Below are positions 1 through 6,721 of a DNA stretch of 14,180 bases, piece after piece (positions within the stretch are counted from its first letter, which is position 1; each line of letters starts with the position of its first letter). The notes beneath the pieces were generated by a model. That model was not told the DNA's origin, made no database searches, and was given only the letters and a program-made list of their open reading frames with translations. This DNA comes from Campylobacterales bacterium. GTDB taxonomy: Bacteria; Campylobacterota; Campylobacteria; Campylobacterales; QNZT01. The translations under genes and the position numbers were made by a program. The stretch lies in NCBI GenBank assembly GCA_027081495.1, contig JALWKJ010000161.1, positions 1-14,180 of the forward strand, in the 5' to 3' direction.

Positions 1-681
1 AATCATATTTTGAGTCGAGCTATAGTTTTGATCATCCGTCGCCAAAATCGCGATGGAGTAATTATTGTCATGATTTTTATCCGAACTCGCTTCAAAATCG
101 GGTAAAAAATTTAAAAATAGCAATTTCCCCGTCGTTTTGTTGAGATCGAATCTCATTTTATCGTCACCGTCGATATTATATTTTACGGCGCCGTCGGCTT
201 TTACATTAAAGTTTAGTTGTCTATTTTCAAGAATCGATATATTCGCGTCGGAAGTAAACTTCGGTCCGTCATCCGCCGTGTCGTTGGTTACTATAACCGT
301 AATCGTTTGCGCAGCGGTCGCGTTTGAATCGCTTGTGCCGATTATTTCGACTATATATATATTATTTTTATCCGAATCTTTAGGATTTTCAAAATCGGGC
401 GCATTCTTAAATATGAGCATGTTATCTGTCGTATTTATAACGAATTTATCTTTATCCTCTCCGCCGCTTACGGTAAATTTAATGTTTTTTGCGCCTGAGG
501 CGACGATTTTTAAGACATCTTTTTTGTTTTCTTGAACGGTTTTACTGTTTTGGGATTCAAATTTAACAGTATCTTGAATTTTAGAATCGTTCAAGTCGTT
601 ATTATTTACGGAATTAGTCCCGCAAGCCGTTATAAATAGAACCAGCAGGGAAGAGTATGCAATAGAGCCGGTGAGTTTCAT
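1..681 (-). CDS. Lipoprotein with cadherin-like repeats, 5' part only (C-terminus beyond the left edge)
   Basis: The reading frame is open from an ATG at 681 to the window edge, giving 227 residues with no stop, so only the N-terminal part is seen. Residues 1-20 form a lipoprotein signal: a hydrophobic core and the lipobox ITAC with Cys20. An Asn/Asp-rich linker follows (residues 21-55), then two related beta-rich units. Each carries a PDFE motif (95-98 and 194-197), a short acidic Ser-Asp-Lys-Asn stretch, and a strand before a T/S-D segment (NIYIVEIIGTSDSNAT; NYSIAILATDDQNYSS), the pattern of cadherin-like repeats in bacterial surface proteins. Such proteins are usually surface or periplasmic and may bind calcium or other cell-surface molecules; that function is inferred. 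The SD is AAGGAA, about 5 nt before the ATG. It lies 167 nt downstream of lepA on the same strand and may have its own promoter. Confidence 0.82.
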   Translation of the reverse strand, partial: MKLTGSIAYSSLLVLFITACGTNSVNNNDLNDSKIQDTVKFESQNSKTVQENKKDVLKIVASGAKNIKFTVSGGEDKDKFVINTTDNMLIFKNAPDFENPKDSDKNNIYIVEIIGTSDSNATAAQTITVIVTNDTADDGPKFTSDANISILENRQLNFNVKADGAVKYNIDGDDKMRFDLNKTTGKLLFLNFLPDFEASSDKNHDNNYSIAILATDDQNYSSTQNMI

Positions 682-709
682 GAAGTTCCTTAATGTAGTA
701 TTTTAATAT

Positions 710-719
710 TGATATAATA
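710..719. promoter_or_regulatory. Overlapping -10-like boxes on both strands
   Basis: On the minus strand TATTAT (719 to 714) lies about 32 nt upstream of the lipoprotein ATG and is a candidate -10 for it. On the plus strand the same bases read as TGATATAAT (710-718), a perfect extended -10 (TGnTATAAT) pointing toward the 3' end of lepA. The region is very AT-rich, so chance matches are likely. No -35 was identified. Confidence 0.3.
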
Positions 720-737
720 TCTATAATTAAATAAGAT

Positions 738-778
738 AAGAATAAATAAATTCTTGAAAAATTAAACTATTTTAATTT
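738..778 (-). terminator. Two AT-only or AT-rich hairpins between lepA and the lipoprotein gene
   Basis: AAATTAAA (759-766) and TTTAATTT (771-778) form a perfect 8-bp stem with a 4-base loop. AAGAAT (738-743) and ATTCTT (750-755) form a second 6-bp stem. On the minus strand the larger hairpin is followed by a short T-run, so it could serve as a weak terminator for the prs-lepA transcript. With no G-C pairs in the main stem it would be unstable, so this is tentative. Confidence 0.25.
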
Positions 779-848
779 ATTAAAACAAATTCGTAGTTTT
801 TTGATTTTTTGACAAGTTAGGGGGATATATCGGCGTGGTGATAAGTAG

Positions 849-2642
849 TCAGTCGATCTTAAGCACGGTTAAAAAAGCTTCTTGGGGAAGTTGAACTTTT
901 CCGATGGATTTCATCCTTTTTTTGCCCGCTTTTTGTTTTTCCAGGAGTTTCCTTTTTCTCGATATATCTCCCCCGTAACATTTTGCGGTAACATTTTTAC
1001 CCATGGATTTAACGGTTTCCCTTGAGATGATTTTATTTCCGATGCTCGCTTGTATGGCTACTTCGAAAAGCTGTCTTGGAACAAGCTCTTTCATCTGCTT
1101 TACAAACTCTCTTCCTTTGCTCAAGGCTTTTGACTTTGGAACTATGATAGAGAGCGCATCTACCACTTCGCCGGCGACTCTGATATCGAGTTTCACGAGA
1201 TCCCCTTCTTTATAACCGCTTGGCTCATAGTCGAAACTCGCGTATCCCTTCGTAGTGGATTTTAGTTTGTCGTAAAAATCCATAACTATTTCGTTCATAG
1301 GAATCGCATACTCAAGCAAAACGCGTTTTGGTGTGATATAGTCCATCTTTTCTTGAATGCCTCTTTTGTCGTTTACGAGAGTGATGACATTTCCTAAATA
1401 CTCGCTAGGGGTTAAAATAGTGGCTTTTACATAAGGTTCAAGAATTTTGTCTATTTCATTTATGGGCGGAAGTTCGCTTGGATTGTGAATCTCGATTTCT
1501 GAGGCGTCGCTTTTTACGACTTTATAGATAACCGTCGGAGCGGTTGCGATGAGATCGAGTCCAAACTCTCTTTCAAGCCGCTCTTTGACAACTTCCATAT
1601 GAAGCATTCCCAAAAAACCGACGCGAAAACCGAATCCCAACGCTACGGAAGTTTCAGGCTCGTACGAGATGCTGGCGTCGTTTAATCTTAATTTATCAAG
1701 CGCGTCTCTTAAATCTTCAAATTTATCGGTCTCTATTGGATACAATCCGGCAAAAACAAATGCCTTTGCCTCTTCAAATCCCTCTATCATTTGAGGCGTA
1801 GGGTTGTTTGCGTCGGTTATGGTGTCTCCGACTCTTACATCGCCGACATTTTTAAGTCCGAGTGAAACTATGCCTATCTCTCCGGTTTTTATGATTTGTG
1901 TTTTAGTCGGTTTTAGCGGATGGGGATATGTAAGAGACAGTACTTCATGTCGGTTATTCGTACCCATTACAAGTATGTTTTGCCCCTTTTTTATCTCGCC
2001 GTCATAGACTCGCACAAGCGCCAAAGCTCCAAGATAGTTGTCAAACCAACTATCGTAAATCAAAGCTTTAAGAGGAGCCTCTTTATCGCCGCTTGGAGGC
2101 GGAACGCGTTTTATAATCGCATCTAACAACTCCGTTATTCCGATTCCGGTTTTTGCGCTTGTCTCTACGGCGTCGGTGCAATCAAGTCCTATTGTATGTT
2201 CTATCTCCTCTTTTACGCGATCGCAATCGGCTGCGGGGAGATCGATTTTGTTTATAACGGGGATTAGCTCAAGATCATTTTCAAGTGCTATATAGACATT
2301 CGCTATGGTTTGAGCTTCGACTCCCTGACTCGCATCGACGATCAAAAGAGCGCCTTCGCTTGAAGCGAGAGATCGGCTGACTTCGTATGAAAAATCGACA
2401 TGACCTGGCGTGTCGATAAGATTGAGTATGTATGTTTGTCCGTCTTTTTCGTAAGTCAACCTAACGCTTTGAGCTTTTATAGTAATTCCACGCTCTTTTT
2501 CTATATCCATAGTATCCATCATTTGGGAGCCCATCTGTCTATCGCTAACGGCTTTGCACTCTTGGATAAGACGATCGGCAAGTGTGCTTTTACCGTGGTC
2601 AATATGTGCGATTATAGAGAAATTACGAATATTTTTTTGCAT
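849..2642 (-). CDS. lepA: Elongation factor 4 (LepA), ribosome-associated GTPase
   Basis: LepA/EF4 is a translational GTPase that binds the ribosome and acts on elongation or ribosome biogenesis under stress. The 597-residue product has the normal family length. The G1 motif is AHIDHGKST (12-20), the switch region contains ERGIT (50-54), G3 is DTPGH (77-81, with the catalytic His81), and G4 is NKID (131-134). The C-terminal half carries the LepA-specific region, ending in the basic segment GGDISRKRKLLEKQKAGKKR that separates LepA from EF-G. A TTG at 2645 gives one extra residue, but the ATG at 2642 has the better SD spacing: AAGG with 7 nt between. That SD overlaps the TAA stop of prs and the two genes are 9 nt apart, so they are probably co-transcribed and translationally coupled. 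The gene is complete, with TGA at 849-851. Confidence 0.97.
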   Translation of the reverse strand: MQKNIRNFSIIAHIDHGKSTLADRLIQECKAVSDRQMGSQMMDTMDIEKERGITIKAQSVRLTYEKDGQTYILNLIDTPGHVDFSYEVSRSLASSEGALLIVDASQGVEAQTIANVYIALENDLELIPVINKIDLPAADCDRVKEEIEHTIGLDCTDAVETSAKTGIGITELLDAIIKRVPPPSGDKEAPLKALIYDSWFDNYLGALALVRVYDGEIKKGQNILVMGTNNRHEVLSLTYPHPLKPTKTQIIKTGEIGIVSLGLKNVGDVRVGDTITDANNPTPQMIEGFEEAKAFVFAGLYPIETDKFEDLRDALDKLRLNDASISYEPETSVALGFGFRVGFLGMLHMEVVKERLEREFGLDLIATAPTVIYKVVKSDASEIEIHNPSELPPINEIDKILEPYVKATILTPSEYLGNVITLVNDKRGIQEKMDYITPKRVLLEYAIPMNEIVMDFYDKLKSTTKGYASFDYEPSGYKEGDLVKLDIRVAGEVVDALSIIVPKSKALSKGREFVKQMKELVPRQLFEVAIQASIGNKIISRETVKSMGKNVTAKCYGGDISRKRKLLEKQKAGKKRMKSIGKVQLPQEAFLTVLKID

Positions 2643-2651
2643 CAAATAACC

Positions 2652-3581
2652 TTAGATAAAGAGTCCGTTTACGCTTTCATTGTGATAAATTCTTCGTATT
2701 ACTTCACTAAAAAGGTGAGCGACCGATAAAACTTTTATTTTTTTAGACTCTTGTGTGAGAGGGATCGTATCCGTTACGACAAGTTCGTCAAGTTCTCCTT
2801 TTTCTATCCTCTCGTATGCGGGTCCGCTCAAAACCGGATGCGTGCAAAAAGCCATAGTCGAGTTGGCGCCGTTATCCTTTAACGCTTTCGCGGCTTTTAC
2901 GATCGTTCCCGCGGTGTCTATCATGTCGTCTATGAGAATGACATCTTTTGATTTTACGCTTCCTATAATATTCATCACTTCGCTTTCATTCGCTTTTTCG
3001 CGCCTTTTGTCTATAATGATAATATCAAGGTCGAGTTGTTTCGCAAAACTTCTGGCTCTAGCGACTCCTCCGATGTCGGGACTGGCGATGATCGGATTTT
3101 TAAGGTTTTTTCTTTGGAGGTAATCTTTGAAAATAATAGAACCGTAGAGATTATCGACCGGAATATCGAAAAAGCCTTGAATTTGACCCGCATGCAGATC
3201 TACCGTTACAACGCGGTCGATTCCGGCGGTTTCAAAAAGATTTGCTACAAGTTTTGCGGTTATAGGCACTCTGGGCGCCGCTTTTCTATCTTGTCTGGCA
3301 TATCCAAAGTATGGAACTATCGCGGTGATCGAATTTGCGGAACTTCTTCTAAGCGCGTCCGTCATGATTAAAAGCTCCATCAGATTCGCGTTTGCCGGAG
3401 CGCAAGTAGATTGGATAATAAAAACATCCCTTCCTCTTACGCTCTCGCTTATTTGTACATTTATCTCTCCGTCGCTAAAGCGGTTTATAGTCGCTTCCGA
3501 GAGCGGTATGGATAAATATTTCGCAACCGATTTTGAAAATTCCTGATTCGCGGTACCTGAAAAGAGTTTGTAACCCCTCAT
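2652..3581 (-). CDS. prs: Ribose-phosphate pyrophosphokinase (PRPP synthetase)
   Basis: Prs transfers pyrophosphate from ATP to ribose 5-phosphate to give PRPP, the precursor of purines, pyrimidines, histidine, tryptophan and NAD; it acts in the cytosol. The 309 residues match class I bacterial Prs. Visible landmarks are the catalytic flexible loop around GYARQDRKAAPRVPIT (93-108), the metal and phosphate-binding segment DLHAGQIQGFFD (128-139), and the PRPP-binding loop LIDDMIDTAGT (216-226). The start is the ATG at 3581, after a modest GGGG-type SD. It is first in a minus-strand unit with lepA and is divergent from the metallo-hydrolase gene. In Helicobacter and Campylobacter prs is also often a neighbour of translation or cofactor genes. 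Nothing is abnormal in the sequence. Confidence 0.97.
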   Translation of the reverse strand: MRGYKLFSGTANQEFSKSVAKYLSIPLSEATINRFSDGEINVQISESVRGRDVFIIQSTCAPANANLMELLIMTDALRRSSANSITAIVPYFGYARQDRKAAPRVPITAKLVANLFETAGIDRVVTVDLHAGQIQGFFDIPVDNLYGSIIFKDYLQRKNLKNPIIASPDIGGVARARSFAKQLDLDIIIIDKRREKANESEVMNIIGSVKSKDVILIDDMIDTAGTIVKAAKALKDNGANSTMAFCTHPVLSGPAYERIEKGELDELVVTDTIPLTQESKKIKVLSVAHLFSEVIRRIYHNESVNGLFI

Positions 3582-3611
3582 CTTTTGCGCCCCTATGTTT
3601 TTTTGTGTGAT

Positions 3612-3617
3612 ATTCTA
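3612..3617 (-). promoter_or_regulatory. Candidate -10 box for prs-lepA
   Basis: On the minus strand TAGAAT ends about 30 nt upstream of the prs ATG, within an AT-rich divergent region. A TTGTCA lies only 12 nt further upstream, too close for a standard -35. This fits the weak -35 dependence of Campylobacterota housekeeping promoters but leaves the call tentative. Confidence 0.4.
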
Positions 3618-3692
3618 TTGAAATAACTCTGACAAAAGACTTAGCCGTGTTTAAAAGTCCCGTTTATAAAGAGATATGTTAATATATTTAGC

Positions 3693-3710
3693 GCGGTAAT
3701 AGCGGTAATA
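3693..3710 (+). repeat. Perfect tandem duplication of a 9-base unit in the metallo-hydrolase leader
   Basis: GCGGTAATA occurs twice head to tail (3693-3701 and 3702-3710), 20 nt before the start codon and just before an A-rich stretch with the SD AAGGA. It sits downstream of a TATATT box (3683-3688) that could be the -10, in which case the repeat lies at or just after the transcription start. It could be a recent slippage duplication or a paired binding site. Confidence 0.6.
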
Positions 3711-3730
3711 AAAACAAAAAGGAATTTTAT

Positions 3731-4336
3731 ATGCAGATAAAAATGCAGCCTATGGGGGCATATCAAACAAACTGTTATATATTGAGTGTTGAAGGTAAAG
3801 ATTTTATAATCGATCCCGGTATGAATGCGACATCTTGGGTAACAGAAAATGTCAAAAATCCAGTCGCCGTTTTAAACACTCACGGGCATTTTGATCATGT
3901 TTGGAGCAATCATGAGTTAAAAGAGAAGTTACAAGTTAAAATATACGCCCCCAAAGACGATATTTTTATGATTCAAAACGATCCTTTAGGTCAAGGAACG
4001 CCTCCTTGCAAAGTAGATTACGCGGTAGATCATGACGAAGAGGTCGAGATAGAAGGGATAAAGTTTCTTTTCAGACATTTTCCCGGACACACTCCGGGAT
4101 GTTCGGTTATCGAAAGAGACGGGGTATGGTTTAGCGGCGATTTTTTATTTCGTCAATCTATAGGTAGATGGGATTTTCCGGCTTCAAGCGCGAAAGATAT
4201 GGTTTTGAGTCTAAATAAAGTCTTGAAAATAAAAGATGATTTTACACTTTATCCCGGACACGGTCCATCGACTACTCTTAAATCCGAACAGAAAATGATT
4301 CCGTTTTGGATAAAAGAGGTTCAAAGCTCTATCTAA
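3731..4336 (+). CDS. MBL-fold metallo-hydrolase, glyoxalase II-like
   Basis: The 201-residue protein is a compact metallo-beta-lactamase-fold hydrolase of the GloB/YcbL type. The metal site is complete: THGHFDH gives His51, His53, Asp55 and His56; HFPGHTPG gives His120; SGDFLF gives Asp137; and YPGHGPST gives His177. These positions bind two metal ions (Zn, Fe or Mn in relatives). Short members lacking the C-terminal glutathione-binding domain of classical glyoxalase II may hydrolyse thioesters, but the substrate cannot be read from sequence. SIGRWDFP after Asp137 is typical of this subgroup. The start at 3731 has SD AAGGA 7 nt upstream; an in-frame ATG at 3743 is less well placed. It is divergent from prs and followed by a 170-nt gap, so it is probably monocistronic. 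Confidence 0.9.
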   Translation: MQIKMQPMGAYQTNCYILSVEGKDFIIDPGMNATSWVTENVKNPVAVLNTHGHFDHVWSNHELKEKLQVKIYAPKDDIFMIQNDPLGQGTPPCKVDYAVDHDEEVEIEGIKFLFRHFPGHTPGCSVIERDGVWFSGDFLFRQSIGRWDFPASSAKDMVLSLNKVLKIKDDFTLYPGHGPSTTLKSEQKMIPFWIKEVQSSI

Positions 4337-4381
4337 AAAGTATCGTTTTTAGAGGAATTTGTTGTCAATATTACTTTACTC

Positions 4382-4404
4382 CTTTTGAAAAAATGTTTCA
4401 AAAG
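4382..4404. repeat. Perfect 9-bp inverted repeat between the metallo-hydrolase and M23 genes
   Basis: CTTTTGAAA (4382-4390) and TTTCAAAAG (4396-4404) are perfect inverted repeats around a 5-base loop. Neither side is followed by a T-run, so it is not a classical Rho-independent terminator. It lies 45 nt after the metallo-hydrolase stop and about 70 nt upstream of the putative M23 -10. It could stabilise the 3' end of the upstream mRNA, or be an operator-like site. Confidence 0.55.
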
Positions 4405-4472
4405 TTAACGATATATCAATTTAAGTGCAAAAAAGCTCTACTTTAGTTTACATTCTTTAAAAATTACCTTAA

Positions 4473-4478
4473 TATAGT
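4473..4478 (+). promoter_or_regulatory. Candidate -10 box for the M23 peptidase-bactofilin operon
   Basis: TATAGT lies 28 nt upstream of the TTG start of the peptidase, in an AT-rich stretch. TTTACA at 4447-4452 is 20 nt upstream, a long spacer for a -35. The call is tentative and rests on the box and its distance from the gene. Confidence 0.35.
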
Positions 4479-4506
4479 ATTTTAGATTAACTTAGTAAGG
4501 TAAAGC

Positions 4507-5466
4507 TTGAAAAATAAATTTATAATAACTGTTAGCGATATACATGGCGTTAAACAATATACATTGCATCAGATTATAAAAGTGTTTGTAGTATGGGTCG
4601 TTTTAGCGGTAGTTATAATATTCGCCATAGGCGCGCTGGTAGTGAATTCTTTAAGCGACGAAGTAGAAGATTTAAACACTTTGACTCAAGGTCTCGTTGA
4701 GACGAAAAAAGAGTTGGAGATGAAAAATACGGCGTTACAAACAGATATCCTAAGAAAAAGCGAAACTCTTGAATCTATGAACGAGCATCTTAGCGAGATA
4801 GAGAAAATCGTAGGTCTTGAGCCCGATATCGAGTCCGCTTTTGGAGATCGGGCAAACAGCGCAAAAAATAAAATGGTAGAAAAAGTTCAACAAACAAGAC
4901 TTACGGTCGCGCAGCTTTCTATCTTGAATCGGAGCATACCCAACGGAAATCCTTTAAAAATATATAAAAAAATAACCGATAAATTCGGATATAGGATTCA
5001 TCCCATTACCAAAAAAAGACAATTTCATGCCGGAATAGATTTAAGTGCGGCGAGTGGAACCGCTATTTACGCTCCCGCGGACGGTGTAGTCGAATCTGCG
5101 AAAGGAAAGGGTACTTATGGAAAGTATCTTCTTTTGGATCATCCGTTCGGATTTAAAACCGCTTACGGTCATTTAAGCCGTTTTGCCGTTAAAAAAGGAG
5201 ATTATATTTCAAAAGGAGATATAATAGGCTATGTCGGAAATACCGGCAGAAGTACCGGACCGCATCTGCACTTTGAAATCAGGTATTTAAACAAATGGTT
5301 AAATCCTCAGAAGTTTTTAAATTGGTCGTCTTCCACTTATATAAATATCATGGCAACTCAAAGTGCTGTAAATTGGGTGGCGCTTATGAATCAAATAAAG
5401 TCTAGACTTCAAATACAGGCATTGAACAATATAAATCACACAAGGATAAGTTATGGCGCTTTTTAG
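4507..5466 (+). CDS. Membrane-anchored M23 family peptidoglycan endopeptidase (Csd1/Csd2-like)
   Basis: This 319-residue protein would cleave peptide cross-links of peptidoglycan in the periplasm. Residues 1-25 are cytoplasmic, 26-48 are one transmembrane helix, and 50-100 are a charged helical region likely to form a coiled coil. An M23/LytM domain spans about 150-270. The zinc and catalytic residues are all present: HAGID gives His174 and Asp178, YGHLS gives His222, and HLHFE gives His253 and His255, so it should be active rather than a degenerate scaffold. The start is TTG at 4507, with SD AAGG 6 nt upstream; no nearby ATG keeps the N-terminal segment. It overlaps the bactofilin gene by 14 nt, an arrangement like the Helicobacter cell-shape peptidases beside ccmA. 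A role in cell curvature or helical shape is inferred from this context. Confidence 0.92.
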   Translation: MKNKFIITVSDIHGVKQYTLHQIIKVFVVWVVLAVVIIFAIGALVVNSLSDEVEDLNTLTQGLVETKKELEMKNTALQTDILRKSETLESMNEHLSEIEKIVGLEPDIESAFGDRANSAKNKMVEKVQQTRLTVAQLSILNRSIPNGNPLKIYKKITDKFGYRIHPITKKRQFHAGIDLSAASGTAIYAPADGVVESAKGKGTYGKYLLLDHPFGFKTAYGHLSRFAVKKGDYISKGDIIGYVGNTGRSTGPHLHFEIRYLNKWLNPQKFLNWSSSTYINIMATQSAVNWVALMNQIKSRLQIQALNNINHTRISYGAF

Positions 5467-6097
5467 ATCAAATAAATCCGATAAGGAAAAAAGAGTTGAA
5501 TCCGCTTCTATGAAAGAGACGGCAAAATCCGCGACAATCATTACAAAGGGTACGACGATTGTCGGAAATTTGGTGGGAAACGATTCCATACATATAGACG
5601 GAGATATAGAAGGAAGCATCAAAGTTGACAATATAGTCGTAATAGGCAAGAGCGGTGTCGTAAACGGAGATATAGAAGCTTTAAAGGTGATTTCAAGCGG
5701 AATCATAAACGGAAGTATAGAGTGTAATGATCTTGAGATTATGTCGTCCTCGAGTGTCGGATACAGGATATATGCTCAAAATGTATATGTTCATGGTAAG
5801 ATTCAGGGCGATATGTTGTGCGATGAGTTGATCATAGAGCAAGGCGGCGTGGTTGAAGAGCGAGTTCAGGCAAAGAAAGTGGTTGTCAGCGGTTCACTGC
5901 ATGGGGATGTCGCTTGTGAACTTTTGTCAACCAAGCAGACCGGTCTTGTCAAAGGAAGTATGTTTGTTAATAATATTTCAAATGAAGGAGGCAGGGTAGA
6001 GGGCGCTATAAGCCAGTATAAAGAGTTGTTGTCTCTTGCCGAAGATGAATCGCAACAAGAGAGTATCGGCATAGAAGATCAAAGCCCCGGCGCATAG
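5453..6097 (+). CDS. Bactofilin family cytoskeletal protein (CcmA-like)
   Basis: Bactofilins polymerise without nucleotides into beta-helical filaments that position wall enzymes. After a charged N-terminal tail (1-27), residues 28 to about 185 show the short glycine-turn repeats of the beta-helix: IVGNLVGNDSIHIDGDIEGS, GVVNGDIEA, GIINGSIECN, VYVHGKIQGD, GSLHGDVA, GLVKGSM. At about 155 residues the repeat region is longer than in Helicobacter CcmA (about 136 residues in all), leaving room for several extra rungs. The acidic C-terminal tail (about 190-214) is not part of the fold. The start ATG at 5453 has SD AAGGA and lies inside the end of the peptidase gene, with a 14-nt overlap, so the two are translationally coupled. 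The filament likely localises the peptidase to shape the cell, as for Helicobacter CcmA; that role is inferred. Confidence 0.92.
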   Translation: MALFRSNKSDKEKRVESASMKETAKSATIITKGTTIVGNLVGNDSIHIDGDIEGSIKVDNIVVIGKSGVVNGDIEALKVISSGIINGSIECNDLEIMSSSSVGYRIYAQNVYVHGKIQGDMLCDELIIEQGGVVEERVQAKKVVVSGSLHGDVACELLSTKQTGLVKGSMFVNNISNEGGRVEGAISQYKELLSLAEDESQQESIGIEDQSPGA

Positions 6098-6103
6098 TGC
6101 GGG

Positions 6104-6721
6104 TCATATTTCGGCGGTAAGTAAAAAAACGCCAAACGATCCGTGAGGTTTTTCAATCGTTGAGGTATGTGTTAAGGATATCTTCTTAAACCCGCTTTGT
6201 TTTACCAAGGCGGTAAACTCGTTTGTATTGAAGCCTTTGTGATAAACGCCCTTATTGTCGTCATGAAATGAACCGTCTTCGCTTACAAGATCCGCAAGAG
6301 CGATGAACCCGCCCGGTTTTAACAAAGATCGCAGTTTTTTTAAAAGTTCTTTTGTATTTTCTATATGATGAAGCGTCATTGAGGATATAATACCGTCAAA
6401 TTTATTATCTATTTTATCTTTTGTGATGTCGGCATAAAGTATTTGGGTTTTGCATGCAAAATGATTTTGTTTGTTTTTAAAAACCTCCAACATAGATGCA
6501 GAGTTGTCAAGAGCGGTGATTTTTTCTACATATTCCGATAGAAAAAAACTCAAAAGCCCGGTTCCAGCTCCCATATCGAGCAGATGCATATTTTTATTTA
6601 ATCGGATATTTTCGATGATTGCTTCAGCTATCTCTTTTGCGTTTTTAACACGAACGGATTTGCCGTCCCACGATTTTGATTTGTGTTCAAAAAGATCTTT
6701 TTTCAATGTATGTTTTCCCAT
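6104..6721 (-). CDS. Class I SAM-dependent methyltransferase
   Basis: The 205-residue protein has the Rossmann-type methyltransferase core: motif I LLDMGAGTGLL (47-57) for SAM, the acidic residue after strand 2 (LDNS, Asp72), YADIT with Asp98, FDGIISSMTLHHI (108-120), and LLKPGGFI (133-140). It resembles the UbiE/YcgJ-like small-molecule methyltransferases, but the substrate cannot be inferred and a protein or RNA target is not excluded. The ATG at 6721 lies inside the 3' end of the ATPase gene, a 19-nt overlap, with no good SD of its own, so translation probably depends on the upstream gene. It converges on the bactofilin gene with only 6 nt between the stops and no terminator visible. Confidence 0.9.
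   Translation of the reverse strand: MGKHTLKKDLFEHKSKSWDGKSVRVKNAKEIAEAIIENIRLNKNMHLLDMGAGTGLLSFFLSEYVEKITALDNSASMLEVFKNKQNHFACKTQILYADITKDKIDNKFDGIISSMTLHHIENTKELLKKLRSLLKPGGFIALADLVSEDGSFHDDNKGVYHKGFNTNEFTALVKQSGFKKISLTHTSTIEKPHGSFGVFLLTAEI

Noticed and set aside
137..535. Plus-strand 132-codon frame inside the left-end lipoprotein gene
   Set aside because: It lies wholly antisense to the lipoprotein, whose lipobox, SD and repeat pattern are convincing; no SD or known domain supports the plus-strand frame.
2400..2729. Plus-strand 109-codon frame across the prs-lepA junction
   Set aside because: It is antisense to two well-identified core genes and shows no recognisable domain or translation signal.
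3582..3730. tRNA or small RNA in the prs/metallo-hydrolase spacer
   Set aside because: No cloverleaf, T-loop or strong hairpin was found; the spacer is explained by two divergent promoters and the short tandem repeat.
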